A stretch of 64,000 nucleotides of DNA from Ophiobolus disseminans (taxonomy: Eukaryota > Ascomycota > Dothideomycetes > Pleosporales > Phaeosphaeriaceae), in assembly GCA_010093685.1 (NCBI GenBank), contig MU006216.1, forward strand, positions 447,065 through 511,064. Reading direction: 5' to 3'. Position numbers and translations under genes: made by a program. A model generated the notes under the pieces. It ran no database searches, was not told the origin of the DNA, and was given only the letters and a program-made list of their open reading frames with translations. Below, piece after piece: positions 1 to 8,749 of this stretch; the stretch's first letter is position 1, and each line of letters starts with the position of its first letter.

Positions 1-451
1 TGAAAGTCGGAGAATTGATGTTGGAAGTGACTTGCTGGATAACAACGCTGTCAACATTCTGATGGCGGGGTTGGTGAGTGTAGGTGCAATGTTGGCAACT
101 TGTGTAATCTGGGATATGCCCTTCTCAAGCATTGTACCTATATAAATGTCAAATACCATCTTCATGTCAAGCACAAGCTCTCAACTGATGTTTGGTTATG
201 CTTAATCAGTCTGGAGCTCGAACTGCCAAAATGTAAATCTTGCCAAGACGCTAAAGCGGCGCGTCACTCCCGCAGCCTTGAGCTGTCCCTAGTAACAGCT
301 CCAACTCGACACGACAATCATCGCACACGACCTCAACAATCCCAGCAGAAGCTCTTATCACCCTCGAAACGACTTCTTCTTATCGCCAGTGTCAGTGACG
401 TTACCACTTCAATCACTGTCAACACCACAAACCTCTTTCACAACCACCACC
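1..451. other. Left edge, no gene resolved
   Basis: No supportable gene is seen in this stretch. It runs into the CT/CA-rich leader of the UMP1 gene that starts at 452, so its right part is probably UMP1 promoter and 5' UTR. A 130-codon open frame at 100-492 shows no recognisable domain and overlaps the UMP1 start in another frame, so I do not call it. Confidence 0.4.
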
Positions 452-1060
452 ATGGTCAGTACACTCAAGATTCAGCTTCCACAGTTGTATGACTTAGCAC
501 AGAGCTGATACTCTGCACAGTCTCTCCGTTTCGTTCCCCAGAAAGCCCACCCATCGCACGCCCAACTCGAGACCTCGGCCCCCTCTGCACCAGGTGTTCA
601 CGACACACTCCGCTCGCGCCTCGGCCAAACCACCACAGTATCCACCAAGTCCTCGGCAGGCGAGCCAGTTGCGCTGCAGTCCGCGCACCCGCTCGAATCT
701 CGCCTGGTCCAATGGCGCCAGACTCAAGACCGCCTGAAGATGGAGATGTTGAGGCGACAGTTTGGCATTGCGGAGCCTGTGCGCCGCGGTATGGAGCTCA
801 AGATCACCGAGGCGGGTGAGTGGCGGCCGGCTGCGCTGGGTCGCTCGAGTGGGGTGCACAAGGATATTCTGGAGGGACGGGACACGGAGATTGGCTGGGA
901 GGATGTCTTCACTGGTAAGTTGATACCCGATGCAGATCGATATGGTGGACTTGCAAGTACATGGATAACAATATGCTGACATAACGGTACAGGCAACGAG
1001 CTCCGCGAGGTTCCAGACTTTCACAGCGAGATTGAGTCGAAGATGAAGATGAACTGGTAG
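452..1060 (+). CDS. UMP1: Proteasome maturation factor Ump1
   Basis: Assembly chaperone of the 20S proteasome (POMP/Ump1 family); it sits inside half-proteasomes and is degraded on maturation. Exons 452-454, 521-914 and 993-1060 give 154 aa. The family signature is visible: HPLESRL..W (about residue 55), then FGIAEPVRRGMELKI, and VHKDILEGRDTEIGWEDVF near the C-terminus. The first exon is only the start codon: intron 1 (GTCAGT..GCACAG) begins directly after ATG. Without splicing the frame closes at a TGA 18 codons on, and the spliced start (Met-Ser-Leu-Arg) fits the family N-terminus. Length matches the family. Confidence 0.9.
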
Positions 1061-1973
1061 TGCCTCTTACGGGTAGTCAAGACCTGCATATCAGTCCCGA
1101 TGAAGAGTTCACGAAGAGTGCATGTGGCGTCAATGACCGGATTCGGCCGTCAGGTTAGACTGGTCTCACGAGCATCCATGGCGTTGGGTTAGATGCAGAG
1201 ATAAATGAACGAATCATGAACATGTCACTCGTCATTTCTCTGTGGCCATATTTGCTGTGATATCTCTAATCGTATCGATACCGCCAGTAGAGCAGCCTGA
1301 TTCGTTCTATCATACACATGTTAAACCTGTCAGCCACACGTGCTCGCTGTAGTAGATCCGCAAACGCCAATGTCCATTCCTCGCAACAAAGAAAAGGTAA
1401 AAGTACCCGGCAAACTGCTTCACATGTTAGCCGGCCCAGCTAGTGAATGCAAGCAACGCATGTTCTGCAGGTGTGCTCCTGGCCAATTATCGTGCGTATG
1501 CAGAGGTCATCTAGCCTGAGGCTCAAAACCTGGCACGCTGAGGCACGGGACCCGGAGGAACTGTCACTTGGGATGGAAGTATTCGAGCAGGACCCTGACA
1601 ACGTCGACGTGTCTACGAGTGATGGCTGAGGTCATGTTTGCACTTCCCGGACGATTGATCGGGTGGACCGTTGACAACCGATTGCGCGGTTTTGGTGGAG
1701 ACAGCGGATCGCTCTTGCCGCGTTTGCGACCTGCGGAGAACAAGGCGAGGTGCCACTTCCTCTTAGCTGCGCACGCCCCCGGTCCATCCTTGGTCCAACC
1801 GCTGAGACATTCACGCCATCGCCCAAACATACACGCAACCCCCTCGCTGAAGTATCCCGCGCCGTTGCCGCACACAGTCCATTAATTGCTATCGCCTCTA
1901 CCCTTCCATCAACTCGCCGGACAGTCCGCAGCGCTATCGCCGCCCAGATTGTGAGAGAGTGACATCGGCCGAC
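1061..1973. other. Intergenic, promoter of the ubiquitin-fold gene
   Basis: No gene is supportable. Overlapping short open frames on both strands (1564-1885) look like chance products of GC-rich sequence. The right end is the leader of the gene starting at 1974. A GTG at 1959 is in frame with that gene but is not a credible eukaryotic start. Confidence 0.4.
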
Positions 1974-3004
1974 ATGGCTTCAGCGGGCGCAGAGCAGCCG
2001 TCGACAGCCGCGCAGGGTAGCCCACAGGTGATTTCTGGGTCGCGGACAGAGAAGGAGAACACCCAGGAAGAGCTATCGTCAAGCCCGGTCGAAATGAGAA
2101 CACTACCGCCGTCCGGTGCTGTACCAACCACCACAGACAACACCGGCCCCGTCTCCGATCCCACCACCACTACCACCGCACCAGGGTCATCGACAGTACC
2201 ACAGGCCTCTGAAGCGCTTCCCACACCGAGCGCGCAATCTCCTCCAACATCCGCTGCGAAGCCTGCCGCCCCCAGCAACTTGACTCGTGCAGAGACCGAG
2301 GCAATCGGACCGTCAACAGACACTCCTGCCGCGATACCAGACAGCTCAAATGGACCGGTCGTGGTCATAATGCTGCTTCTGCCGTCTACAGGCGCAAGGC
2401 ATCCCTACAAGATCGACGAGAAATACCTTAAGAAGCGCAGCGTCGTGGTTGACAACATGGACCCGTACAACATCAGCGTCAGCACTCTCAAGGACCTGAT
2501 ATGGAGAGACTGGCGAGAAGGTATGTTTGGCGCAGTGATTCCTCTTGCCAATTCGCGCAAGGGCTGGAGTTTCACTGTATCACGGCTAACTTGATTCGAC
2601 ATAGAGTGGGAACCTCGGCCCACCTCACCGAGCTCAATACGGCTTATACACTTCGGTCGCATGTTGGACGACAAATCGCCACTCAAAGGTATGCATCCTG
2701 AGTCTCGACTCTCCCCACCCCTTGGCGTGGCTTATCCAATTGCTCGGCGCAATGCCGCAATTGGCGGACCGGCGTGCACGCCTTAGATCACGAGCGACGA
2801 GAAGTGGTTGAGATAGACAGGCTCTGGTACAGCTGCTAACGAACGATAGAATGCCGGTTCCAAACTGATACACCAAACGTCGTCCACATGACCGTCAGGC
2901 CCCAGGATGTTGTCGATGAAGAGGACGCCAAGATCGGGAAGGGATCGAACAGACGGGACGGGGACGAGGAGCCGACCGCAGGTTGTCGTTGTGTGATATT
3001 ATAG
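1974..3004 (+). CDS. Prenylated ubiquitin-fold protein, UBL3/MUB type
   Basis: Exons 1974-2520, 2605-2688 and 2850-3004 give 261 aa. The first ~125 residues are Ser/Thr/Pro-rich and probably disordered. A ubiquitin-like fold follows (about 130-225): a VVVIMLLLPS strand, a helix with LKDLIWRDW, then RLIHFGRMLDDKSPL and a VVHMTV strand. The protein ends Cys-Arg-Cys-Val-Ile-Leu, a CaaX box (CVIL, predicted geranylgeranyl) with an extra Cys that could be palmitoylated. UBL3/MUB proteins share this layout (human UBL3 also ends CVIL) and sit at the plasma membrane; in animals they help sort cargo into vesicles. A Dsc3-like ubiquitin-fold protein is the main alternative, but the CaaX end argues against it. 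Confidence 0.72.
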
Positions 3005-3780
3005 TCGCCCCACAGTGCCCGCTCTGTGACGGCATCCTCGACGGCCGCGCCAAACTCATACAACGGATACAAGATCAGCGCAGAGGCGAGATAAGAATGC
3101 ACGCGAACGGCTCGGCCTATCGTCTAGATCGGCACATGGTGGAGGAATGCGATTCGCGAGACACGCCGTTACTTGCCATCAAATACTCGCCTAGGCGCCG
3201 TCCGAGGCTATCACAGCGGTTGAAGCTTGCAAGATTACATGCTTCTGTTGGAACGATGAGCGCGCGGTGGGAAACTTTTGACCATCTTTGAGCTTGTGCA
3301 TATTGGAGTTCTTGTCAATGGCGAACATTTCTACGCCTCTTTCTTCTGTCTCATTGCTGTAAAGTACCCTGGCTTTTGTTGCGGCGCATATACCTATTCT
3401 TGGGTCGAAAGGACTCATGGAAATAGATTATTCACCCTCTTGATGTTCCGGTTCACGTGGTTCTTGATACCAGGATTCCAATGATTTGTCCATTGAACAT
3501 GCGCTCTGCTTGTCTCCACTGCAGACATGAACGAACAGTTTGCATTTTAGATTCCATGACGAGCTCTGAGTTGCGTCGTGCATGCAACTCATTAGTGCAG
3601 TATGGGGAAAGGAAGCTTGGACCTCTATTTGAGCCGCCGTTGCATGCCGTCATCGCTTGCCCTTGCCTCGGTCACATCACCACATCACCTTATTCTTGAG
3701 CATCTGACACGTCGCATTGGCCTTTACAACACACCCAGACAGTCACTCGACAGAAACAGCTGCAGACATCTACGACCACA
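3005..3780. other. Intergenic with one coding-like minus-strand ORF
   Basis: No firm gene. The minus-strand frame at 3418-3191 (ATG to TAG, 75 codons) has protein-like composition without low complexity, but no recognised domain and no clear splice partner. A further minus-strand open stretch lies at 3653-3453. Either could be a small unannotated gene or UTR sequence. The last ~100 bp lead into the gene at 3781. Confidence 0.3.
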
Positions 3781-5043
3781 ATGGTACTCCAAGACGTCAA
3801 CGAGTCCGCGCCGGACAGCTTCAGCGACAATCCATATCCCGACCAAAACGACCCATATGCATCCTCGCCGTCCTCCGGTACGCGCTTCGATTCGAGCACC
3901 CTGCCGCGACCATTGCCAATTATCGGAACATTCATGGGATTCTCCGAAGGCGCTGTGCGTTTCAAGACCGAGACAACGCTCAAGTTTGCCGAGCGGAAGC
4001 TGGGTCGCGATCTAAACTCGCAAGAATCACAGGCGCTGGCCTTCCACATATACCAACTAGAACAAACAAAGAGTTATTATGCAGCTGCAGGTGCTACGGC
4101 TGGTGCATACCGGGCGTATGCTACAATGGCGAAAAATCGGTATCCATTCTATCAGCCCAAGGTCGAGGATATCAACCCAAACAAGTTCGCATTCATCAAG
4201 GGTCCAATGACACCGTTCGCGAGACACGCCTGGCGTTTTTCTCTTTATCTACTTGTAGCGGGCCAGATGGGCAGTATAATTGGACAGCTCATTGCGCAAC
4301 CGCTGGCTGCAGTCAATACGGCGAAAGATCCCAAGCTGGAGCAATTTGCTACCGAATTGAGGGCAGCCTCTGTTGCCGATCAGAAAGAGACATCCTCAAA
4401 AGGACGAGAGATTCAAGATCGAAGGAAGGAATTTGAGCGACAAACTCGAGACCGTAGTGGCATGGGGCCATCACCACAAGCGCGGTGGGGCAAGCAACCG
4501 CCTGTGCAGACGGGAGATGATGATATGAGCCCGACTGCTGGAAATGAGCCGTGGGGCACGCAGCCTTCAGCATCCGGATCGTGGGATAGCTTCTCATCAC
4601 AAGAGCAAAACGCGTCGCAGCAAGCACAAACTCCGCCATCGACTAGTGTTGGAAATCGTCGGCCACAAGCGACCCGACCGCCTCAAGCATCATCATCACC
4701 TTTCGATAACGACGACGCCTCGCCCACTGGCGGTCTCTTCCAGGACGAAGTCAATTCTAGCTCACAGAATAAACAATCGCGGGCCGGTGAATCTACTTGG
4801 GACCGTCTCCGCCGGGGAGGTGCACCAATACCTGGTGAGCGGCCGGCGCAACAGTCACGTCGAGCTGAGCCGGAACGAAGAGAGCAGAGAGAAGGCTCGA
4901 CACTGGGCGACTCTTACACTTTTGTCGAGGGTGATGAAGAACGGAAGAGGGAGCGGGAGCGCGCGCAGCAAGAATTTGACGCTAGACTCGAGCGTGAAAG
5001 GCAGGGTAGGGATTTTAGTAGCGATGATGGCAAGAGGTGGTAG
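3781..5043 (+). CDS. Conserved-looking fungal membrane-associated protein, unknown function
   Basis: Single exon, 420 aa, clean ATG. I do not recognise the family. Residues 1-40 are acidic and Ser/Pro-rich. Residues ~45-205 look folded: a small-residue stretch around YYAAAGATAGAYRAYATMA and a hydrophobic segment WRFSLYLLVAGQMGSIIGQL (about 147-167) that could cross or dock on a membrane. From ~215 to the end it is highly charged, Gln/Ser-rich and low complexity, finishing in an Arg/Glu coiled-coil-like tract. This resembles an organelle membrane protein with a long disordered tail, but no function can be assigned from sequence alone. Confidence 0.75.
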   Translation: MVLQDVNESAPDSFSDNPYPDQNDPYASSPSSGTRFDSSTLPRPLPIIGTFMGFSEGAVRFKTETTLKFAERKLGRDLNSQESQALAFHIYQLEQTKSYYAAAGATAGAYRAYATMAKNRYPFYQPKVEDINPNKFAFIKGPMTPFARHAWRFSLYLLVAGQMGSIIGQLIAQPLAAVNTAKDPKLEQFATELRAASVADQKETSSKGREIQDRRKEFERQTRDRSGMGPSPQARWGKQPPVQTGDDDMSPTAGNEPWGTQPSASGSWDSFSSQEQNASQQAQTPPSTSVGNRRPQATRPPQASSSPFDNDDASPTGGLFQDEVNSSSQNKQSRAGESTWDRLRRGGAPIPGERPAQQSRRAEPERREQREGSTLGDSYTFVEGDEERKRERERAQQEFDARLERERQGRDFSSDDGKRW

Positions 5044-5327
5044 TGAGGCGTTGAGTGTTTAAGTCACGTTGTATCTGGCACCGATTGAGCAATACGATTC
5101 GTGCGGTTTGATATGTACTGCATGGTCCGTGAGTTTAGACAGTATCAGGGCTCCAATTATGGTTTGCAAACCCTGACTAACGAATACACACTAGGTGTGC
5201 GCCAGTACCATGGTTCTCCCCATCTCCCAAAAAAACTATGGCGATTGTTCTACATGATGAGTCCGAAATCCACCTTCACTTCGTTTCTCACCGTCCTTCA
5301 CTTCGACTTTACTTACCGCTGATTAGA

Positions 5328-5390
5328 GTACAATAGCACGAAAGCACGGAAGCACAATAGCGCGACAGCAAAAGTACAATAGCACGATAG
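5328..5390 (+). repeat. Short degenerate direct repeats in a gene leader
   Basis: The unit GTACAATAGCACGA occurs at the left end and again near the right end, with degraded variants (AGCACGGA, CACAATAGCGCGA) between. It lies in the 439-bp gap 5044-5482, upstream of the gene at 5483. The rest of the gap holds nothing recognisable. Probably a decayed minisatellite. Confidence 0.4.
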
Positions 5391-5482
5391 GCCACTAGCC
5401 TATCCACCCCACCGGTTCCTACACCTACCTCTCCGCCCCCGAAATACCCTCTACTTATCTCACACCACCCTCAACTTCAACA

Positions 5483-7828
5483 ATGTCTCAGCCGAGCAGC
5501 CAAGCCAACGACACCGACACGCGCAAGCGCAAATCTAACACGACGACTACGACGGGCGGGTCGGCGCCGAAAAGAGTTTCTGTGGACAAGGCTGACGGTG
5601 GTGAAATAGTTGAACAGATCATTCCGCGCGACATGATACGTGGAAGGCGGCATACCGCTGGGCGCAGAGTGAGCGGACGCGGACGAGAGATTTTTGGTAG
5701 TGGTGGTGAGAGGATGAGCTTGGATGAGGGGAGTGCGCATGTGAGTATGGGGTTTTATGGACGAGGGATGTTGACTGATGGTGTGAAGATTGGGGATGAG
5801 AGGAACGCTGTTGGCGAGGGGATAGGGATGGTACATCCATTTCCAGAGCTCGAGGGTGCGACGTTCGAGGATCCGATTGACGTCAACGCCGGTACGACCT
5901 TCGATGATCCGATTCACCTGGAACTTGGTGCAGCTTCGAGGATGGGTATGGGCTTTGCGGATCCGTTTCCAGAGCGCGCTAGTGCGACCTACGACAACGC
6001 TATCGACGTGGAAGATGGTGAAGCTTCAAGAGGTGATACAACAAGGCTTGAGCAGTGGCTGAGCAGCGTTGATGGGGTGAGTGAAACTGAAACTCAAGAA
6101 GCTAATGCCTGGGACGATGTCTTGAGCACCAGACCCAAGGTTGCAGCTCCTCATCCACACTTCTCCAACGACGAAGGTCAACTCCCCCTTGCCGACTACT
6201 CACCAACAACCAGCGACAACGATATCTCTCACCTATTCAATCCCGACGTCTCTCATCTCCCCGGTATCATAATGCCTCCGCAAATCCGAGTCGCAAGCCG
6301 CCAACATGCGCTGGCTGTATGTCTTCAGTCCGATGCGGCATACCAGCCATCAAACACACACGTCGATTCACGTGTTATTGACGGCCTGCGGGATATCCGG
6401 CTTCGGGACTTTGGTTCAGAGCTTTTGGGTACGTTGCACCTGGCGTTTTATACTGAGGAGCAGGTCAACTTGTTGAGGCCGCTGCTGTCGGAGGCGAATT
6501 GGAATCGGTTCTGCAATTTCGATTTTGAAGTTGAGCTTGGTATCCCTGAGGCTGGCAGCAATATGTCATCAGCGTATGATGAGGATGATGAAGTCGTGTT
6601 TCCTCTGCTGGAGTGCGACTTACAGAAAGAGTTGCTGGAAGATATCTACGATCCACAACATCAGGAGCTGGTAAATATTCACGATCCACTACAGCAGGCT
6701 CAGGACGTGCGGTCTTTGAGGTTACTCCACGAGGCCAACCATCGCCGCCGATCGCAAGGTCACTGTCATGTTTGTGGCGAGGGAGGCCACTTTGGCTCCG
6801 AATGCCTCACCTGCGAGAAATGTCACGCAAAAGACCACAACATGCGCGACTGCACCGTCGGACGACCTACATTTCACAAGTTCATGGCTCTCCCAGTCGA
6901 GCTGCGCAAACGCATCTACGAAGACGCCCTGTACACCGGCGACGTAATCATTCCCCACCTCTGCAACGCCAAGGACAACATCGCGATCAAATTCCACGAC
7001 GACAACCACCACCACCGTACACTGGAAGGACACTGCAGCACCAGCCGCCTCCTCGGCATCACGCATGTCTCCAAGCAACTCCGCGATGAATCACTTCCGT
7101 GTTTCTACTCCGCCAACACATTCAGCATCAACCACGACACGGCGACATATTTCTCACGTCTCCAGGCCCTCGGCCGCTTCCACATGGTGCGCCACGTGCG
7201 CTTCGGAATCAACATGCGCAAAGAGCATTGCGCGGCGCAGACGCTGCAGCACATGCACAAGCACATCCAAGATATGGAGGACTACGAACGTGAAGTCGTT
7301 GATCCCGCGAAGCGTACCGCGCAATTCGCGATCCAGGAATTCGGCATGAAGATCGAGTACCAGACGTACCAGATGCTGAGGAAACATCCCATGTACACCG
7401 CCGGCGGCCTGCAGTACCTCGCAGAATTCACATGTCTACGCATGCTCACCTCGCACTTCACAGGCGTTGGAGACTTTGCTTCAAAACTCGTCGTCCCCGT
7501 TCCCGGCGCACACATCTTCTCTTTGTACTCGTCTCTAAAATGGTTCCCAGACGTGTGTCACGGCCTCGGCATGCACCTGCATCTGCTCGAGGGGCATGAG
7601 CTGAGTTTCAGCGTGCAGGGGTGCATTGGGGTTACGTGGCATCAGCAGTTCCAGAAGAAGGATTTTGGACAGGAGGGGGGGAGCGTGGATGTTAAGAAGA
7701 GGGTGATGGGGATGGGGTTGCATCTGCAGGAGGAGTTTGAGAAGAGGGAAATTGAGGGGGGGAGCGTGCTGTACTATCGCAGTGCTTGTGATGGACAGAG
7801 CGTGGAGTGGTACAAGGTCTTGCATTAG
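5483..7828 (+). CDS. Zinc-knuckle, F-box-like protein
   Basis: Single exon, 781 aa. Residues 1-110 are basic and disordered. Two CCHC zinc knuckles lie back to back at about 429-457 (CHVCGEGGHFGSEC and CEKCHAKDHNMRDC, each C-X2-C-X4-H-X4-C). They are followed at once by an F-box-like start (FMALPVELRKRIYEDAL) and the HVSKQLRDESLPCFYSANTF pattern seen in the large family of F-box/2EXR-like proteins expanded in Dothideomycetes. The N-terminal third has imperfect repeats built on 'ATFEDPIDV / TTFDDPIHL / ATYDNAIDV'. CCHC knuckles usually bind RNA or ssDNA, and F-box-like regions can bind Skp1; the actual role is unknown. Confidence 0.75.
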   Translation: MSQPSSQANDTDTRKRKSNTTTTTGGSAPKRVSVDKADGGEIVEQIIPRDMIRGRRHTAGRRVSGRGREIFGSGGERMSLDEGSAHVSMGFYGRGMLTDGVKIGDERNAVGEGIGMVHPFPELEGATFEDPIDVNAGTTFDDPIHLELGAASRMGMGFADPFPERASATYDNAIDVEDGEASRGDTTRLEQWLSSVDGVSETETQEANAWDDVLSTRPKVAAPHPHFSNDEGQLPLADYSPTTSDNDISHLFNPDVSHLPGIIMPPQIRVASRQHALAVCLQSDAAYQPSNTHVDSRVIDGLRDIRLRDFGSELLGTLHLAFYTEEQVNLLRPLLSEANWNRFCNFDFEVELGIPEAGSNMSSAYDEDDEVVFPLLECDLQKELLEDIYDPQHQELVNIHDPLQQAQDVRSLRLLHEANHRRRSQGHCHVCGEGGHFGSECLTCEKCHAKDHNMRDCTVGRPTFHKFMALPVELRKRIYEDALYTGDVIIPHLCNAKDNIAIKFHDDNHHHRTLEGHCSTSRLLGITHVSKQLRDESLPCFYSANTFSINHDTATYFSRLQALGRFHMVRHVRFGINMRKEHCAAQTLQHMHKHIQDMEDYEREVVDPAKRTAQFAIQEFGMKIEYQTYQMLRKHPMYTAGGLQYLAEFTCLRMLTSHFTGVGDFASKLVVPVPGAHIFSLYSSLKWFPDVCHGLGMHLHLLEGHELSFSVQGCIGVTWHQQFQKKDFGQEGGSVDVKKRVMGMGLHLQEEFEKREIEGGSVLYYRSACDGQSVEWYKVLH

Positions 7829-8574
7829 GTTGCATGGTGGGTGGAGGTTGAGTGGAGATTGCAGACTGAACAGGGGATTGATAAAGGCCTCGATGGATTT
7901 GGAATGCCGAGCGAGAGGCGTGACATGATTTATGGGCGCGAATCGCACATCAATGCGCGTGGTGTCTTGACATATTCTCCATGGAGATAGTCGAATGACG
8001 CAGTTTCGCAGATACGGGTGTCTTTCCTTTTGCTTTGTGAGTGTGATCTGTCTATCGCCTCGAGTGTATTTTTCACAGAGTCGGCGCTGTGCTTGATGGC
8101 ACCGAAGGTAGATTGGGACGGAATGCCATGGGTGTTGCGGCAACAAAAATGGGGCCAGACAGTACGTGAGGAGCAATCACGGTCGAGGATGTGGAGCAAC
8201 GACGTTTAGATGCATCCTCGATCGCAGGCTTGTCCCTTCGATGGTAACTTTGTGTTAAGCTAGAGACCAGATGCCGAATTCAGTAATTATTTGACTATTT
8301 TCAAAAAGTTAGAGTGAAACTTGTTATGGATTTGGTGTTCTTGTTTGTCGCGTGAAGTTTGTAGTTGTGTGGTGATGCGGGCGTCTTGAGAAATGTATCG
8401 AAGTGGGGTAGCTGCGGGGCATCAAGCTTATTGACCGGTCAAAGAAGTTTGAATCGGCATAGGACCATAGAAGAACACGGGGGGCTAACCAAATCTCTCA
8501 TTGTCAAGGCTCAGGACAATTTAGGAGTACATATTTTAAACAACTCAAAAATCCTTCATCAGTCAACAAGATCG
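7829..8574. other. Intergenic between F-box-like gene and tRNA
   Basis: No gene is supported. A 213-codon minus-strand open frame (8176-7535) is mostly antisense to the 3' end of the preceding gene and has no domain. The sequence becomes AT-richer toward 8300 and 8540. Confidence 0.4.
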
Positions 8575-8581
8575 GGTGGTA

Positions 8582-8592
8582 TGGTCTAGTGG
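8582..8592 (+). promoter_or_regulatory. Pol III A box
   Basis: TGGTCTAGTGG matches the internal A-box consensus TRGYNNARNNGG at tRNA positions 8-19, at the normal place relative to the acceptor stem. Confidence 0.75.
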
Positions 8593-8610
8593 TATGACGT
8601 CGCGTTGTGG

Positions 8611-8643
8611 CTGGCGGACTCCTTGTGAGCCCCCAAATATGAT
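8611..8643 (+). other. Canonical-site tRNA intron (37/38)
   Basis: About 33 nt directly 3' of anticodon-adjacent G37. Removing it restores the anticodon stem and a loop TTGTGGC like that of yeast tRNA-His. The junction is ambiguous by one base because 8611 and 8644 are both C. This is the site cut by the tRNA splicing endonuclease. The segment 8610-8616 (GCTGGCG) is perfectly complementary to 8647-8653, so the precursor may form a competing hairpin. Confidence 0.65.
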
Positions 8644-8656
8644 CCGCGCCAGCCTG

Positions 8657-8667
8657 GGTTCGAGTAC
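8657..8667 (+). promoter_or_regulatory. Pol III B box spanning the exon/intron junction
   Basis: GGTTCGAGTAC matches the B-box consensus GGTTCGANTCC at 10 of 11 positions. The last four bases come from the T-loop intron, not the tRNA exon, so the intron's GTAC start partly rebuilds the promoter element it interrupts. Confidence 0.6.
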
Positions 8668-8713
8668 GTAATGTGCCAAATTGACGGTCTGAGACATACT
8701 AACATGTCTACAG
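8664..8713 (+). other. Spliceosomal-type intron inside the tRNA T-loop
   Basis: 50 nt: donor GTACGT, perfect branch-point TACTAAC at 8697-8703, acceptor TACAG ending 8713, branch A about 11 nt before the AG. This matches the length and signals of protein-gene introns in this window. Excision joins ..GGTTCGA to TTCCCAG.. and creates the T-arm and acceptor 3' strand; retained, neither stem can form. The branch-point lies in the loop of a 6-bp hairpin (8692-8697 with 8704-8709). Confidence 0.75.
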
Positions 8714-8743
8714 TTCCCAGTACCGCCAATTGGCAGCGACACA

Positions 8744-8749
8744 TTTTTT
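8744..8749 (+). terminator. Pol III oligo-T terminator
   Basis: Six consecutive T residues 15 nt after the tRNA 3' end, the normal arrangement for a transcribed tRNA gene. Confidence 0.7.

Larger units (their letters stand above)
8575..8728 (+). tRNA. tRNA-His(GTG) with two introns, one spliceosomal-like in the T-loop
   Basis: Exonic parts 8575-8610, 8644-8663 and 8714-8728 (71 nt) make a cloverleaf. The acceptor GGTGGTA pairs with TACCGCC (7/7, one G-U). The D-stem is 8584-8587/8595-8598 (3/4). The anticodon loop reads TTGTGGC with anticodon GTG at 8607-8609, and its stem TCGCG/CGCGC pairs 4/5. The T-stem CTGGG/CCCAG is perfect with loop TTCGATT. The discriminator is A73 and genomic base -1 is G; both fit eukaryotic tRNA-His. 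Segment 8611-8643 sits at the usual 37/38 tRNA-intron site. Segment 8664-8713 splits the T-loop at 58/59 and carries mRNA-type splice signals. A and B boxes and a T6 terminator are present. It could be a disrupted pseudogene, but every stem is otherwise intact. Confidence 0.8.

Noticed and set aside
1959..1973. N-terminal extension of the UBL3-like protein from position 1959
   Set aside because: It begins with GTG; the first ATG in frame is 1974.
8664..8713. T-loop insertion as a non-canonical endonuclease (bulge-helix-bulge) tRNA intron
   Set aside because: No bulge-helix-bulge pairing is apparent at the two junctions, while donor, branch site, acceptor and length all match spliceosomal introns here. 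It cannot be fully excluded without folding.
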